This document shows positions 1 through 9,612 of a DNA stretch of 57,513 bases, piece by piece (positions within the stretch are counted from its first letter, which is position 1; each line of letters starts with the position of its first letter). The notes below the pieces were generated by a model. It ran no database searches. It saw only the letters and a list, made by a program, of their open reading frames with translations, and was not told the origin of the DNA. The stretch spans positions 1 to 57,513 of the forward strand of contig JAAMXY010000517.1 in the NCBI GenBank assembly GCA_019677205.1, written 5' to 3'. Source of the stretch: Pinguiococcus pyrenoidosus. Lineage: Eukaryota > Sar > Pinguiophyceae > Pinguiochrysidales > Pinguiochrysidaceae. A program made the translations under genes and the position numbers.

Positions 1-50
1 CGCTGTCACTGCCATGGCTGGCTCAGGGCCTGGTGCTGAAGCCCGTGCGA

Positions 51-981
51 ATGGTGGGTGATCGGGCGGGAATTTGCTCGCAGAGCCGCCGGTTCTCAAG
101 CTTCGGTGCTCCGAAGGGCGTCGCAACCGGCAGCAGAGGCGGACTTTCCGGCAAAAGGCTGTTCCTCGGCTCTCAGAGCCGACCTGTTAAGCTGGCGCCG
201 CGTGCGGCGGCGTCCGCGGAGGTGGCGGTGTCCCAGCAAGGCGGTCAGGGAGGCCTCACGAGAAAGCAGGTTCGCAGAAGCGGCGTGGGAAACGCAGATG
301 GGAAGGGAGTGAAGCGTCTCAGACGCCGTCTTGTCATTGCAACAGACGAGTCAATTGCTGTGGCGAGCGGGCTGGACGTCGTGGTGGATACAGTCGATCC
401 TGACGGTCGTGGCGGGTGTGACCTTGCTGTTTGCGCGGACTTTCGCCGCCGCAGCGAGCAACAACGCGTCGGTACTGGGCCAAAGCGCTGGCGGCGGCCT
501 CTTCCTTGCCGGCGTTGGCGTGATCTTGAGCGTGGCGAGCTGCTTCTGGACTTGGGGCTTCACTCGGGTTGCGAGGAAGCTGCGGACTGCGGAGGATCTG
601 TCGTCCAGAATGGAGGTGCGTCCAGCTCGTCCGCGCCGTCAAACGCCCTGAAAGGAACAACTCAGCTCTCCACCACGCTGCTAGGCACGTCTCGTGAGGC
701 GAGCGCTGCGCACGGGGATCCTTCTCAACTTGGCGGGCATGTTCGTGACGCTCTTCGGGGCGGAGCAGATCGTTGGCACCTTGGTGGCAAAGGTGCTTAG
801 CTTCCAAGGCGCCACGAGTGGGCCCATCACGGGAGCCTACGTCGCTCCGACCGCGACCCTGCAGGCGCTGGACATCTTCGTCGTGCAGGCCAACACCAAC
901 ACGCTGCTCAGCCACCTGTCGTCGCTTTCCATCACGCTGTGGTTGAGTTGGACGACCACGCCGAATCGGCCGTCTGCTTGA
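51..981 (+). CDS. TIC21: TIC21/PIC1-like chloroplast inner-envelope protein (DUF3611 family)
   Basis: Proposed exons are 51-243, 323-615 and 685-981 (783 nt, 260 aa), joined by 79-nt and 69-nt GT-AG introns with matching phases. The first ~60 residues are rich in Ser, Arg and Ala and poor in acids, like a plastid transit peptide. The mature part has the family pattern: an amphipathic start, LLWRAGWTSWWIQ leading into a first membrane span, a Gly-rich span near residues 105-135, a third span (ILLNLAGMFVTLFGAEQIVG), and a closing LDIFVVQANTNTLLSHL then a last span. Cyanobacterial and plant DUF3611 proteins share this order, including the QANTNT motif. Plant TIC21/PIC1 sits in the inner envelope and has been linked to protein import and iron transport. 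ATG 51 was chosen because it opens the transit-like frame; a 15-codon upstream ORF (14-61) overlaps it. The exon 1 to 2 junction is the least certain part. Confidence 0.82.
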
Positions 982-1258
982 TAAGGGGGGAGATCAACGC
1001 AGTCGCGCGCGGAGGGTTCAGCTCGCGATAGATTGGAGAAGGCTCTTCCTTGTGCCAACCTGCCTCTGACACTCGCCACACCCCGTCACCAGCTCCACAG
1101 CCTTCTCACTTCCCTTGATGTCCGCGGTAGGATTGCCGTGCTTGGATCGGGACGCCGATCCCAGGCGATTTCAAAATGGAATTCCTGCGGAGGGGTCCGA
1201 CTCCGCCGCAGGTCTCCTCTCCTGCACCGCCAGCAATGGCAGCAGGCCACAGACGACT

Positions 1259-2713
1259 ATGGACAGCCTTCGCAGACGCCTCACAGAAGAGCTCGGTCGC
1301 CGAGGTGCGTCCGAGTTTCCGCCGGAGAACTCGCGAGGATCGATCTAAAGCTTGGTCTCCCAAGGCCGGCAAGGCAGTCTGCGTCGCTTGGAGCTTCCCA
1401 CCACCGCCTCCGGCACGCGCCTGCGAGATTTCAGCAGCAATGACTACCTGGGCCTCGCCAGGTCTCGGGAGCTCGCCGAGCGGATTGAGCGGGTGCATCG
1501 CGGCGTCTCGGCGCATCGACTCTCCATGGCCTCTCCGGTGAATGGCTCCGGCGGGAGTCGACTGCTCGCGGGGAACTGCGACTTCGCCGAGGTTCGTTGC
1601 GCGGGCGAACGAGAAGAAGAGGCAGAAGCTTATGGGAGTCTCCTCGGCAGGCTCTGGAAGAGCGAATGGCGGCGTTCTTTCGTAGGCCGGCGGCCCTGGC
1701 CTTCAACACCGGCTACGATCTCAACTTGAGCCTGCTGAGTAGCTTGCCTCGGCAACAGGACGTGGTCGTCTTTGACGAACTGGTGCACAATAGCATGGTG
1801 ATGGGCGTCCGAATGTCACGCACGCTGTCGGAGAACGTGCGGCGCTTCAAGCACAATGACCCAGCCGATCTGCGGCGCGTCCTGGAGGACGCGCTCACGG
1901 AGCAAAAGCAGGATAGGCAGATCTTCATTGCAGTGGAGAGCCTCTACAGCATGGATGGGGATATTGCTCCGCTGTCCGAGGTAGTCTCGTGATCGGAATG
2001 GGAACCGCTACGTGCGCCAAAGAGCCTCACGGTGTCGTGTCTTCTGGGGCTCGTAGATCCTTGATGTTGCACATCAGCTCGGCGCCTCCGTGATCGTTGA
2101 CGAGGCCCATGCTTCGGGCCTGTACGGTGAGCATGGCGAAGGCGTTGCGGTGCAAGAGGACGTGCATGGACACCCTGCGCTTCTCTGCACGGTGCACACC
2201 TTCGGGAAGTCCTTTGGCTGCCACGGAGCGGTCTGCGCGACGCAGCCGTGGCTGAAGGAGTTTTTGGTCAACTATGCCAGGCCTTTCATCTACTCCACCG
2301 CGCCAAGCCTTCACACGATGGTGGCGATGCGCGAAGCCGTAGAGATTGTCAAGGAACGTGGTGAGGAGCTTCGAAGCGAGGTGTTCAAACGAGTAGGGCT
2401 CTTCATCGAAGGCCTCGAGCTGGGTCGCGGCCTCGGTCGAATGGAGCGGAGCTCCTCGCCGATTCAGGCGGTGCGCACCCCGGGGAACCACTTCTCTGTG
2501 GAGACGGCTGCTTTCCTGAGGGCGCGTCGCTTTGATGTACGCGCGATCCGTGCGCCGACCGTGCCCGCAGGAGAGGAGAGGCTGCGCGTGATCCTGCACG
2601 CACACAACACCGAGAACGACGTTCTGCAGCTGGTGGAGGCCATTCGCGCCGTGCCCGACGACCTAGGTTCAGCGAGCGAGGCCTCTCAGATGGAAGGAAC
2701 CACAGGTTCATAG
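1259..2713 (+). CDS. bioF: 8-amino-7-oxononanoate synthase (biotin biosynthesis, BioF/BIO4-like)
   Basis: Exons 1259-1304, 1365-1591, 1651-1980 and 2057-2713 join in phase to 1,260 nt (419 aa), with introns of 60, 59 and 76 nt. The product is a fold-type I PLP enzyme of the alpha-oxoamine synthase family. Visible motifs are SSNDYLGL, GSGGSRLLAGN, DELVHNSMVMGV, ESLYSMDGDIAPL, VDEAHASGLYG and TFGKSFGCHGA, in which the Lys at 2207-2209 should bind PLP, then FIYSTAPS. BioF condenses pimeloyl thioester with alanine to give 8-amino-7-oxononanoate. ALA synthase and serine palmitoyltransferase share this fold, but the length, the NDYLGL start and the FIYSTAPS block fit BioF best. An in-frame ATG at 1118 would add 47 residues, possibly for organelle targeting; ATG 1259 opens the usual family start MDSLRRRL. 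It lies 277 bp after TIC21 on the same strand. Confidence 0.88.
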
Positions 2714-2838
2714 CTTGTGAGGAGCACGCCAGGACATTCTCCAGAACTCAGGACGTGCAGAGTCTGCCGAGCACCCAACCATCACGGCCATGCTTGATAG
2801 CTGCCACCTTCCGGATTTGTGACCCTCCGGGTCCTCAG

Positions 2839-3426
2839 CTAGTGATGCGAGGGCCCGTCCAGCAGATGCTCCGTCTCGACGATAATGGGCGGCTCCTCGA
2901 ACTGGTGGAACGGCGGCGGGCTTGTCAAGGTCCACTCCAGGGTGTCGAACTGGGCGTCGAAAAGGACCGAGGCACAGAAGAAAACTTCACATCAGGTTTT
3001 TTGCTGAAAGGATGGGTGATTTGGGGGAGGGGGATTCCCGGATGTCTACGCACCAGCATCGGGATGCGCACGCCGTCCTCTCTTTCCTCGTACATGCCCG
3101 CCCACTGCGAAAGTAGAAGTGGTCAGCACCTTCACTCCGGATGGGAACGCGTGGTATCCGCGTGGGCGGTGAAGCCGGACCGGACACTTACGCGCGCTAA
3201 GTGGAGGCCCTCGTCATCGGGGTCGTCGTCCTCATCGTCATCGGAGAACGACGACATCGACGCGCTAAGAACCTGAACAGGCATCTTTGGCCGCAAGAAG
3301 GCCTGGCGTCCAGCCACTGCGGAGCAACAGAAATGTCAGCGCGCCGGCCATACCGTCGGACTTCAAGGACGGTCTCTACGCACCGAGTGGGCGACTGAAG
3401 CGCAGTACGCGGAGGGCGGAGAACAT
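2839..3426 (-). CDS. cox1-c: Nucleus-encoded C-terminal fragment of cytochrome c oxidase subunit 1 (Cox1-c)
   Basis: Four exons on the minus strand, 3384-3426, 3192-3316, 3054-3104 and 2839-2949, join to 330 nt (109 aa) through introns of 67, 87 and 104 nt with phases 1, 0, 0. The protein starts MFSALRVLRFSRPL, an Arg-rich amphipathic mitochondrial presequence. An acidic stretch (SFSDDDEDDDPDDEG) and a 17-residue exon follow. The last exon reads FDTLEWTLTSPPPFHQFEEP, the hallmark C-terminal tail of mitochondrial and alphaproteobacterial Cox1 (TLEW.L.SPPP.H.F). No Cox1 membrane helix or haem ligand is present, so it can only be the tail. A split cox1 whose C-terminal part is made in the nucleus is known from several protist lineages (Gawryluk and Gray). 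It would join complex IV in trans. Spliced exons plus a presequence argue against a stray mitochondrial insertion. Confidence 0.8.
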
Positions 3427-3507
3427 TGCGCTCTGGGATGAAGACCTGCGTGAGGAACTCCACTTGAAACTGTCGTTCACACCGACACGAGGTGGCGCCG
3501 AGGATTC

Positions 3508-3605
3508 GTAGATTTTAAATTGTTAAAATGAGAGTATCTTATTTTCAAAAATGAAGATTCTATTTTGATTAATGTTATTGTATATTTTAAATATAGTGAA
3601 ATCCA
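3508..3605. other. AT-rich island
   Basis: About 100 bp of mostly A and T in otherwise GC-rich DNA, with long runs such as attttaaattgttaaaatg. It lies about 80 bp upstream of the Cox1-c start codon. Two similar islands occur at about 15688-15795 and 36380-36448. Confidence 0.7.
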
Positions 3606-3867
3606 ATCCAAACCACGAGTGTGACGGAAAGACAAGTCTTCAATGCTGAAAATAAAAAGCTGTGGACGGCGAATGCGGCGAATGCGAAAACCGAACCAAC
3701 ATCGAAGGCTGCCTTGCGGCGTGAAGAGATGCGGGCAAGCGAAGCGATGGAGTGACAATGCCCTCTTCTTCGCCGATTGGAGTGTGGCGCATTGACAGAG
3801 CATTGAAATTACTGAAGAGTGCTGAATACCGCAGCCTAAACAAGCTCCACACCATCGTGAATGACCC

Positions 3868-3929
3868 CTTCTTCTTGTTCTTCTTCTTGTTCTTCTTGTT
3901 CTTCTTGTTCTTCTTGTTCTTGTTCTTTT
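3868..3929. repeat. Polypyrimidine tandem array (GTTCTTCTT-type unit)
   Basis: Runs of ttcttcttg/ttcttg repeat over about 60 bp on the plus strand. The array sits just downstream of the HIRA stop codon, in the transcribed strand's purine-rich (GAA) sense. Confidence 0.85.
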
Positions 3930-3948
3930 GTTTTTCCATGTTCTTCCA

Positions 3949-6900
3949 TCATCCATCACGAAGCTCACTTAGCATCTCGCTAAACTCCTCAACAAAGCTC
4001 TGCATTCGCCGATCCTCAGAGATGGTCTTGAGCGCGCTCTGCAATAGAGTCCTCGTGTCCAGTCCAAGCCTGTTGCTCCACACTCCGGACACAGCAGTCC
4101 GCGCAGCTCCTCCGGCACCGCCTCGCAAGTCACCGTGGTCGGCATCGGTGGCGGACTCATCAGCACCTTCCTTGCTCCACATGCGCAGCAGCGTGTCGAA
4201 GAAGCGCCGGAGCTTGCCCTCCTTTCCGTGGCCGGCAAGAAATCCAACGTAGGCGAGGAGCCAGGCTTGAAACTCGTCTGCGCTGTCAATGGTCAACGCG
4301 CATACAAGTCGGTCCTCCAAGTGGGCCTCCGTCACTTCAGCATCGGCCTCGGCCTGGGATCGCCGGATCGTGGTGCGCAGCGTCTCGACTTGGAGCTTTG
4401 ACAGCGGGCCTAGACCATGCGGAAAGAGAAGTCTCGGCGAGCTGAAATCCGACTGCTTGTACTCGCTGTCTGAAAGCCGCAGCCAAGCCCCGACGTCCTT
4501 CTCAAAGAGAAAGCTCTGCGCGACGTCTGGGACGTCCTTCCCTTTGGGTGCAGCTCCGAGAACGAGGATTGGCTCATTCTGCTTGCTGAGATCGATTCGA
4601 AAAAGCAGCGCAGGACCACGGGGCGCCGCACCCTCATCGATGCCGATACCCGAGACGCTCTGGATTATCTCCTGCGCGCTTGCCCGTAGAATGGACTTCA
4701 GGCTTTCCCCGTCAAAGACATGAACAAAGCCGTCAGTGGAGATCACGGCAAATGCCGAGAAACCCCCTTTGCCTCCGGGCGGTGCGACCTCGCGCTTGCA
4801 ACACAACCCGGCCACGCATCGGCCAACGACAAGTGGCGGCAGGAGCCTCAGCCCCGTTGCGGTCTGGAAGAGATGCAGCGAGCCGTCTTGACAGCCAATC
4901 ACCTAAAAAGGCAGCGCATCACACCAAAAGAGTGAGCGAACGAGAATCGCTTTGCTGAGTGCTGGCAAGAACCCGGCTTAGCACCGTATGTGTGTGTGTG
5001 TGTGTGTGTGGGAAAGGAGGGGAAGGGGGGAGGGGAGTAGCTCTTACCGTCATCTGTTCAGCTCCGTCACAGCACGTAACTCGGGTATTCAGCATCGTCT
5101 GCCACACGGGCTTGGAATTCCCCGTCTTCATCACCCGTACGGTCGTTCTCCTGCCCCATGCTGCTTTCGCTTGACGCTCGCCGTCTCCGCCAGGTGAAGC
5201 CAGGTCCGCATGGTCTTCATCTCTGCACTCCAGGCTGTACGACTCCGAAGCATCCTTGCTCGTATACAGATGCCTTCGTATCGTTCGCTCCCCGTCCGTC
5301 GAAGTGCGAGCGTATGACCTAAAAGGATGGCGGCCAGGAAGCATTGAGCGTGCTTCAAGGGACTCCAACGTCTCGCGTGAGCGACTTTGCAGCATACATA
5401 CCCGACAAGCCGCGGAGGGTCGCCTATCGCTCCCCCTAGTGGGGCTACCGTTGCGACGACGCGCCGCCGCTTCTTCGGGCGCCCATTCTGGATCGCCGGC
5501 CGTCCGTTCTGAGCGGCTGGTTGCCCTCCATGCTGGATCGCAGGCTGTCCATTCTGTGAAGGCACGTGTCCATTTGTCGCGCGCGGCGCCACGCTGATCA
5601 ACGTTGGCGTGATGCGCTTCTTCTTTTGCCCCGGTCTGGACGCCTGGCTGGAAGACGGCGCCTCCAGCCGAAGCTGCGTAACGTTCTCGATCAGGCCCGG
5701 CTCCGCCATGCCGTCTCTGGGATTAATGCTGTGCTTCTGCATGATGACGTCGGTTGCGAAGTCCCTCGGCTTGGGCTCACCCAGTTCCGTCGGGGAAAGC
5801 TTGCATGCGCAGAGGCTTCCGTCGTGCGAGACAATCAGCAGCGTAAGACCATCTGATCCCCAGCAAATGTCCGTAATGGGGCTCTTGAAGGCTCGGACGA
5901 TCGTGCACACGGGCTTCGGCTGAGAATCTGTCCAGATGGACACCGAATGATCGCAGCTGCCCACCGCAACATACCGGACGTAAGAGCCGTCCCCCGTCTT
6001 GGGCGCGTACAAACGCGGGCTCCACCTCGCGACGACCACGGCGCCCTTGTGCCCGTGGAAGACGGCCGCGACTTTCCAACTCTCCCGATGGAAGAGCGCC
6101 GCCGCGTGCATGCTGTCCTTCAGGGCATTCGTGGCGCACAGATTCATGCCGTCCGGAGCCCAGCTTATGCGCCGGAAGAACGTCTGAAGGCGGTGCTCGA
6201 CCATGTGCTGCGTAAGATCGGCCTCCTTCGTCCATCGATCCACGGGCGATCGCGGTCTTATCCTTCCGCCACTCGCATCCTGATCGCTGTTCCTCCAGAT
6301 TCGAAGGATCCCATCATCGCTGCTGCTCGCGATGAAGCGTCCGACCGGATCCCACGCGACACCGTTCACGCAAGTCTCGTGCTGGAGCCTCGCCACCGGG
6401 CTCAGACTGAACTTTCCAGCCAAGTCTGCTAAGACAGTACAGCAAGAGAAGGGACAACAACCAAAAGCATACGATCCACAGCGACAAGTTATGAAGAATA
6501 ATGGAAGAAAAGGTCGAACGCACTGACGGTGTTCCTGTGCTAACATACCGGTGAGTCGCCAGACAAGCACCGAGCTGTCGAGGCTGCAGGATGCAAGCCG
6601 GGAATCGTCCGGACTCCAAGACAGGTCCTTCACGTCGGAGTTGTGCCCCGTGAGCATGTGCCGACTCTCCCACTCGGGTTTGCCCGCCAGCGAGCCGTTG
6701 AGAGCAGCTTGGTCGTCCGCGCTCTTCTTGCGCCAAAGTCGTATCCCGTTGTCGGCCGCAGCGGACGCCAGAAGATGCCCCTCCGTGCTGAACTTGACGC
6801 AGTACACATCTCCAGAGTGCGACGTGAGCGTCGCGAGCAAAGCACTCTTGCGAGCAACGGAGCTGTCGCTCCCTGCGCCCGAGTTCTCCAGCTCAAGTCG

Positions 6901-7056
6901 CAGCGCTTGCGCATCCCAAATGCGCAGTTCCGCAGCTCCGCCAGTTGCGAAGCACGAGCCGTCCGGGTGGAAGTCGACGCTGTAGATGGACGCTGCGGAG
7001 GTGCGCACATCCGAGCCGGACGTGTGAACCACCCAGATGGGCTTCAGCAGGCGCAT
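3949..7056 (-). CDS. HIRA: HIRA-like histone H3.3 chaperone subunit (WD40)
   Basis: Exons on the minus strand are 6549-7056, 5402-6425, 5048-5318 and 3949-4902 (2,757 nt, 918 aa), with introns of 123, 83 and 145 nt and matching phases 1, 2, 0. The N-terminus MRLLKPIWVVHTSG and IYSVDFHPDG open a WD40 propeller of about 400 residues, including HETCVNGVAWDPVGRF. Near residue 432 a basic KKKRITPTLISV matches the HIRA B-domain that binds ASF1, at nearly the same place as in human HIRA. PKKRRRV is a likely nuclear signal. The C-terminal Hira domain contains KPVWQTMLNTRVTCC and GCQDGSLHLFQTATGLRLLP. HIRA places H3.3-H4 on chromatin outside S phase. The first intron is a multiple of three and stop-free. 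ATG 7056 was chosen because it gives the conserved MxLLKPxW start. It shares a 409-bp divergent promoter with the CCP5-like gene. Confidence 0.9.
4986..5009. repeat. (GT)n microsatellite in HIRA intron 3
   Basis: About ten GT units followed by a G-rich stretch, lying within the 4903-5047 intron of the HIRA gene on the opposite strand. On the transcribed strand it reads (AC)n preceded by a pyrimidine-rich tract. Confidence 0.85.
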
Positions 7057-7465
7057 GGCGCGCGGCTCAGGCTGTCCGGCGGACGAGCGGCGGCGAAAGA
7101 TGTGGATCTGCGCGGCTTGTTTGGGCTTTTGGTTTGGGGTCGATAACGAAAATCGAATACTAGCGAAATCCAAAATCAGACAAGCCGTAAAAATTAAAAC
7201 TTGAACTGCAGTAGTACCACTCGTCTCGTTCATATACCTAGGTATCAGTTTTTGCTATATCAAGGTACCAGGGAAGATACCGGAGTAGGTAGCTGCTACC
7301 TTGGAGGCAGATCTGTCCGGCTGTCACAGGATCTGCCGAGAGTTTCTTTTCCCTTTTCGTGCGCTTTGGGCGCTGTGTTTGGCTCAGCTTTCCGCCCCAC
7401 GCGCGCGCAGTGGCGTTACAGAAGTGTCCGCGCCGCCTCGCGGGTGTTCCAGCGGTCGCGCAGAC
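7057..7465. promoter_or_regulatory. Divergent promoter region, HIRA / CCP5-like
   Basis: 409 bp between the HIRA start codon on the minus strand and the CCP5-like ATG on the plus strand. The middle (about 7140-7290) is AT-richer. No clear TATA or other known element stands out. Open frames crossing it have no ATG in a family context and are taken as 5' UTR. Confidence 0.5.
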
Positions 7466-9409
7466 ATGGTCGGAGTGGGTCTACACGGGCCGGCGTTTGT
7501 CCTGGAGGATGAGCGGACGGGGCTCAAGCTGAGTTCCCGCTTCGACAGCGGCAATCTGGCGTCTGCTCGTGTGGCGTCGGACGGCGCTTTCGAGCTTTGG
7601 ACGGCGCCGGACTGCTATGGCACGGTACAGGAGCGGCAGAACTCCAGCTGGTTCTACTTCGAGGTGAGCGGCGAGGCAGCGCCCCTTTTGGCGCCGAACA
7701 CGGTTGGCCGGAGGAGCGCTTTGCACAAGCGGAAAACAGGCGTTGGGTTCCTTGAGGCGCCGGCGCCGGAGTCGATGCGCATCAAGTTCCGAGTGATGAA
7801 CATGAAGAAGCATGCGCCGCTGTTCAAGCAGGGCTACAGGCCGCTGTTCAAGAGCGCCGCGACGGACTGGCGGTGGAAGAAAGTGGGCGGGCCGCTGCAG
7901 CACGAGCTGACTGATGCGCACTTTCGCATCGAGTTCACGCTGGACGTGGCAGTGAAGGGCGCCCTCCCAGCCTTTGTGGCCTTTTGCTATCCCCATAGCT
8001 ACGAGGAGAGCCAGCAGTGGCTCAAAGCGGTGGAGAAAACGGCTGCGGCGTCGCGGGCGATCTTCTTCCGCAGAGAGCTGCTCGTTCGCTCTCTGGACGG
8101 ACGGCGCGTCGACTTGCTGACCATCTCCGATGTCGGCGGTGCGGATGCAGACGGGCGCTGTGAGAGCTACCTTGAAGAAGTGGGGGGCGATGGCGCGGCG
8201 CTGCTTTTCCCCGAGAGATCCGTGGGCCCGGAAACGACCGGTCCGGCACTGCGGGAGGCACCGAAGCCGCTTCTGCACGGGACGAAGAGCGTCCTGGAGG
8301 ACGGGCACGAGCCAGTGGAGAGGCCACCCCTCTTCCCTGGCAAGCCAGTTGTGCTGCTGAGCGCCCGTGTCCATCCGGGTGAGACACCATCGAGCTTCGC
8401 GCTGCACGGGGCGGTGGAGTTCTTGCTGTCGGACGACCCCAGGGCCGAGCTGCTGCGGAAGCATTTCGTGTTCAAGGTCATCCCGATGCTGAATCCCGAC
8501 GGCGTGGCGCGCGGGCATTTTCGCCTGGACACGCGGGGGCGGAATCTCAATCGCTTCTACTCGGAGCCGGAGCCGCTCGAGCAGCCCACCATCTTCGGGG
8601 CAAAGTGCGTGGGGCTACATGCAGCGCGGGGTGGCACCGGTGGGCCCGGCCTCGCCCTTTACATCGATTTCCACGCTCATGCGTCCAAGAGAGGGTGCTT
8701 CGTCTACGGCAACAGCTTGCATACGCTCGAGGAGCAGGTCGAGAACCAGATGTTCGCTCGCCTCATCTCCGTAAACTCGCAGCACTTCGACTACTCAGCG
8801 TGCAACTTCACGAGGAGGCACATGATGCGGACGGACCGCGGAGATGAAGGATTGAGTGCCGAGGGTACGGGCAGAGTTGCGCTCTTCCTCGCCAGCGGGG
8901 CGCTCAGATGCTACACGCTGGAATGCAACTACCACACCGACAAGACGATGAACGATCTTCCGAATCCGGCCGGAGTGGGCCGGAGGCGAGAGAGCCCTCG
9001 GGACAGGAGCCGGGCACACTCTTCCGGTCGGAAGAAGCCTGGCGCTGGGGTATCCGACGGGAAGCTAGGCTTCCGCTGCGTGAGCCCCGGGCGGCCCGCG
9101 ACGCTGCCGACGCCGTACACCACGGAAGACTGGGCAGAAGTTGGCCGTGCTTGCCTCGTTGCATTGCTGGATGCAGAGCAGCACAATCCTTTCAGCCGCC
9201 TTCCCGACTCGAAGTTTAGAACGCTCCATCGGCTGCGGTGCGCTGTTGCGTCCGAGATCCGCTCCGTCTCGCCATACCGCAAGCAGAGCTTGAAGATGCG
9301 GCAGAGACAGCAAGCATTCCCAACCAAGAGGGAATCCGGAACCTTCAGGAAGTCCGCGCTTCCTGCAGTGTACGGATACATCAGCGAGACATGCCCACTG
9401 GATCTGTAG
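7466..9409 (+). CDS. AGBL5: Cytosolic carboxypeptidase, CCP5/AGBL5-like (tubulin deglutamylase)
   Basis: A single uninterrupted 647-codon reading frame. The start gives LSSRFDSGNLA, the characteristic opening of CCP5/AGBL5, about 25 residues in. An N-terminal beta domain is followed by an M14D zinc carboxypeptidase domain. The zinc site is visible: His303 and Glu306 in SARVHPGETPSSFALHG, His403 in YIDFHAHASKRG, and catalytic Glu486 in CYTLECNYHT. The substrate-binding block MLNPDGVARGHFR is present. CCP5-type enzymes remove the branch-point glutamate from polyglutamylated tubulin and related proteins, mostly in ciliated cells. ATG 7466 is the first ATG in the frame. The C-terminal ~100 residues are basic and probably disordered. 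It has no intron, unlike most neighbours. Confidence 0.9.
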   Translation: MVGVGLHGPAFVLEDERTGLKLSSRFDSGNLASARVASDGAFELWTAPDCYGTVQERQNSSWFYFEVSGEAAPLLAPNTVGRRSALHKRKTGVGFLEAPAPESMRIKFRVMNMKKHAPLFKQGYRPLFKSAATDWRWKKVGGPLQHELTDAHFRIEFTLDVAVKGALPAFVAFCYPHSYEESQQWLKAVEKTAAASRAIFFRRELLVRSLDGRRVDLLTISDVGGADADGRCESYLEEVGGDGAALLFPERSVGPETTGPALREAPKPLLHGTKSVLEDGHEPVERPPLFPGKPVVLLSARVHPGETPSSFALHGAVEFLLSDDPRAELLRKHFVFKVIPMLNPDGVARGHFRLDTRGRNLNRFYSEPEPLEQPTIFGAKCVGLHAARGGTGGPGLALYIDFHAHASKRGCFVYGNSLHTLEEQVENQMFARLISVNSQHFDYSACNFTRRHMMRTDRGDEGLSAEGTGRVALFLASGALRCYTLECNYHTDKTMNDLPNPAGVGRRRESPRDRSRAHSSGRKKPGAGVSDGKLGFRCVSPGRPATLPTPYTTEDWAEVGRACLVALLDAEQHNPFSRLPDSKFRTLHRLRCAVASEIRSVSPYRKQSLKMRQRQQAFPTKRESGTFRKSALPAVYGYISETCPLDL

Positions 9410-9471
9410 AGGCACCAGAAGTACGGGTGTGGCGGCGAGCTGCTGGTAACCCCCTGACTGAGGAGAATCTA

Positions 9472-9516
9472 GTAGATCAAGTAGATCAAGTAGACGAAGT
9501 AGATCAAGTAGATCAA
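9472..9516. repeat. 9-bp tandem repeat, GTAGATCAA x5
   Basis: Five units in a row at 9472, 9481, 9490 (variant gtagacgaa), 9499 and 9508. The array lies about 60 bp past the CCP5-like stop codon, so probably in its 3' UTR. Confidence 0.9.
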
Positions 9517-9550
9517 TTAAAGAACTTCACATCTCCTGTCTCTTTTCTAG

Positions 9551-9585
9551 CAAAGCAAAGCAAAGCAAAGCAAAGCAAAGCAAAG
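9551..9585. repeat. 5-bp tandem repeat, CAAAG x7
   Basis: Seven perfect caaag units in the short gap between the CCP5-like 3' end and the coiled-coil gene's stop codon. Confidence 0.9.
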
Positions 9586-9612
9586 CTGAGCAAAATTGCC
9601 ACCTTGCCATGG

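Larger units (their letters stand above)
3427..3948. other. Spacer between Cox1-c 5' end and HIRA 3' end
   Basis: These 522 bp lie upstream of the minus-strand Cox1-c gene and downstream of HIRA. They hold an AT-rich island (about 3508-3605) and a polypyrimidine tandem array (3868-3929). ORFs through here are short, low in complexity and lack family features, so I see no gene. Confidence 0.6.

Noticed and set aside
33-800. 255-codon frame through TIC21
   Set aside because: Only its first part is used (exon 1, transit peptide). The rest crosses the intron and is out of frame with the conserved family blocks.
1259-2713. ALA synthase or serine palmitoyltransferase instead of BioF
   Set aside because: Lacks the longer N-terminus and glycine or acyl-pocket features of those enzymes; the motif set and length match BioF.
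2839-3426. Cox1 tail as a simple mitochondrial DNA insertion (NUMT)
   Set aside because: The tail is spliced to a presequence exon through three in-phase introns, has GC-rich codons and ends in its own stop.
3477-3968. Minus-strand frame of 163 codons between Cox1-c and HIRA
   Set aside because: Runs through the microsatellite (poly Arg-Thr) and the AT-rich island, so it is chance.
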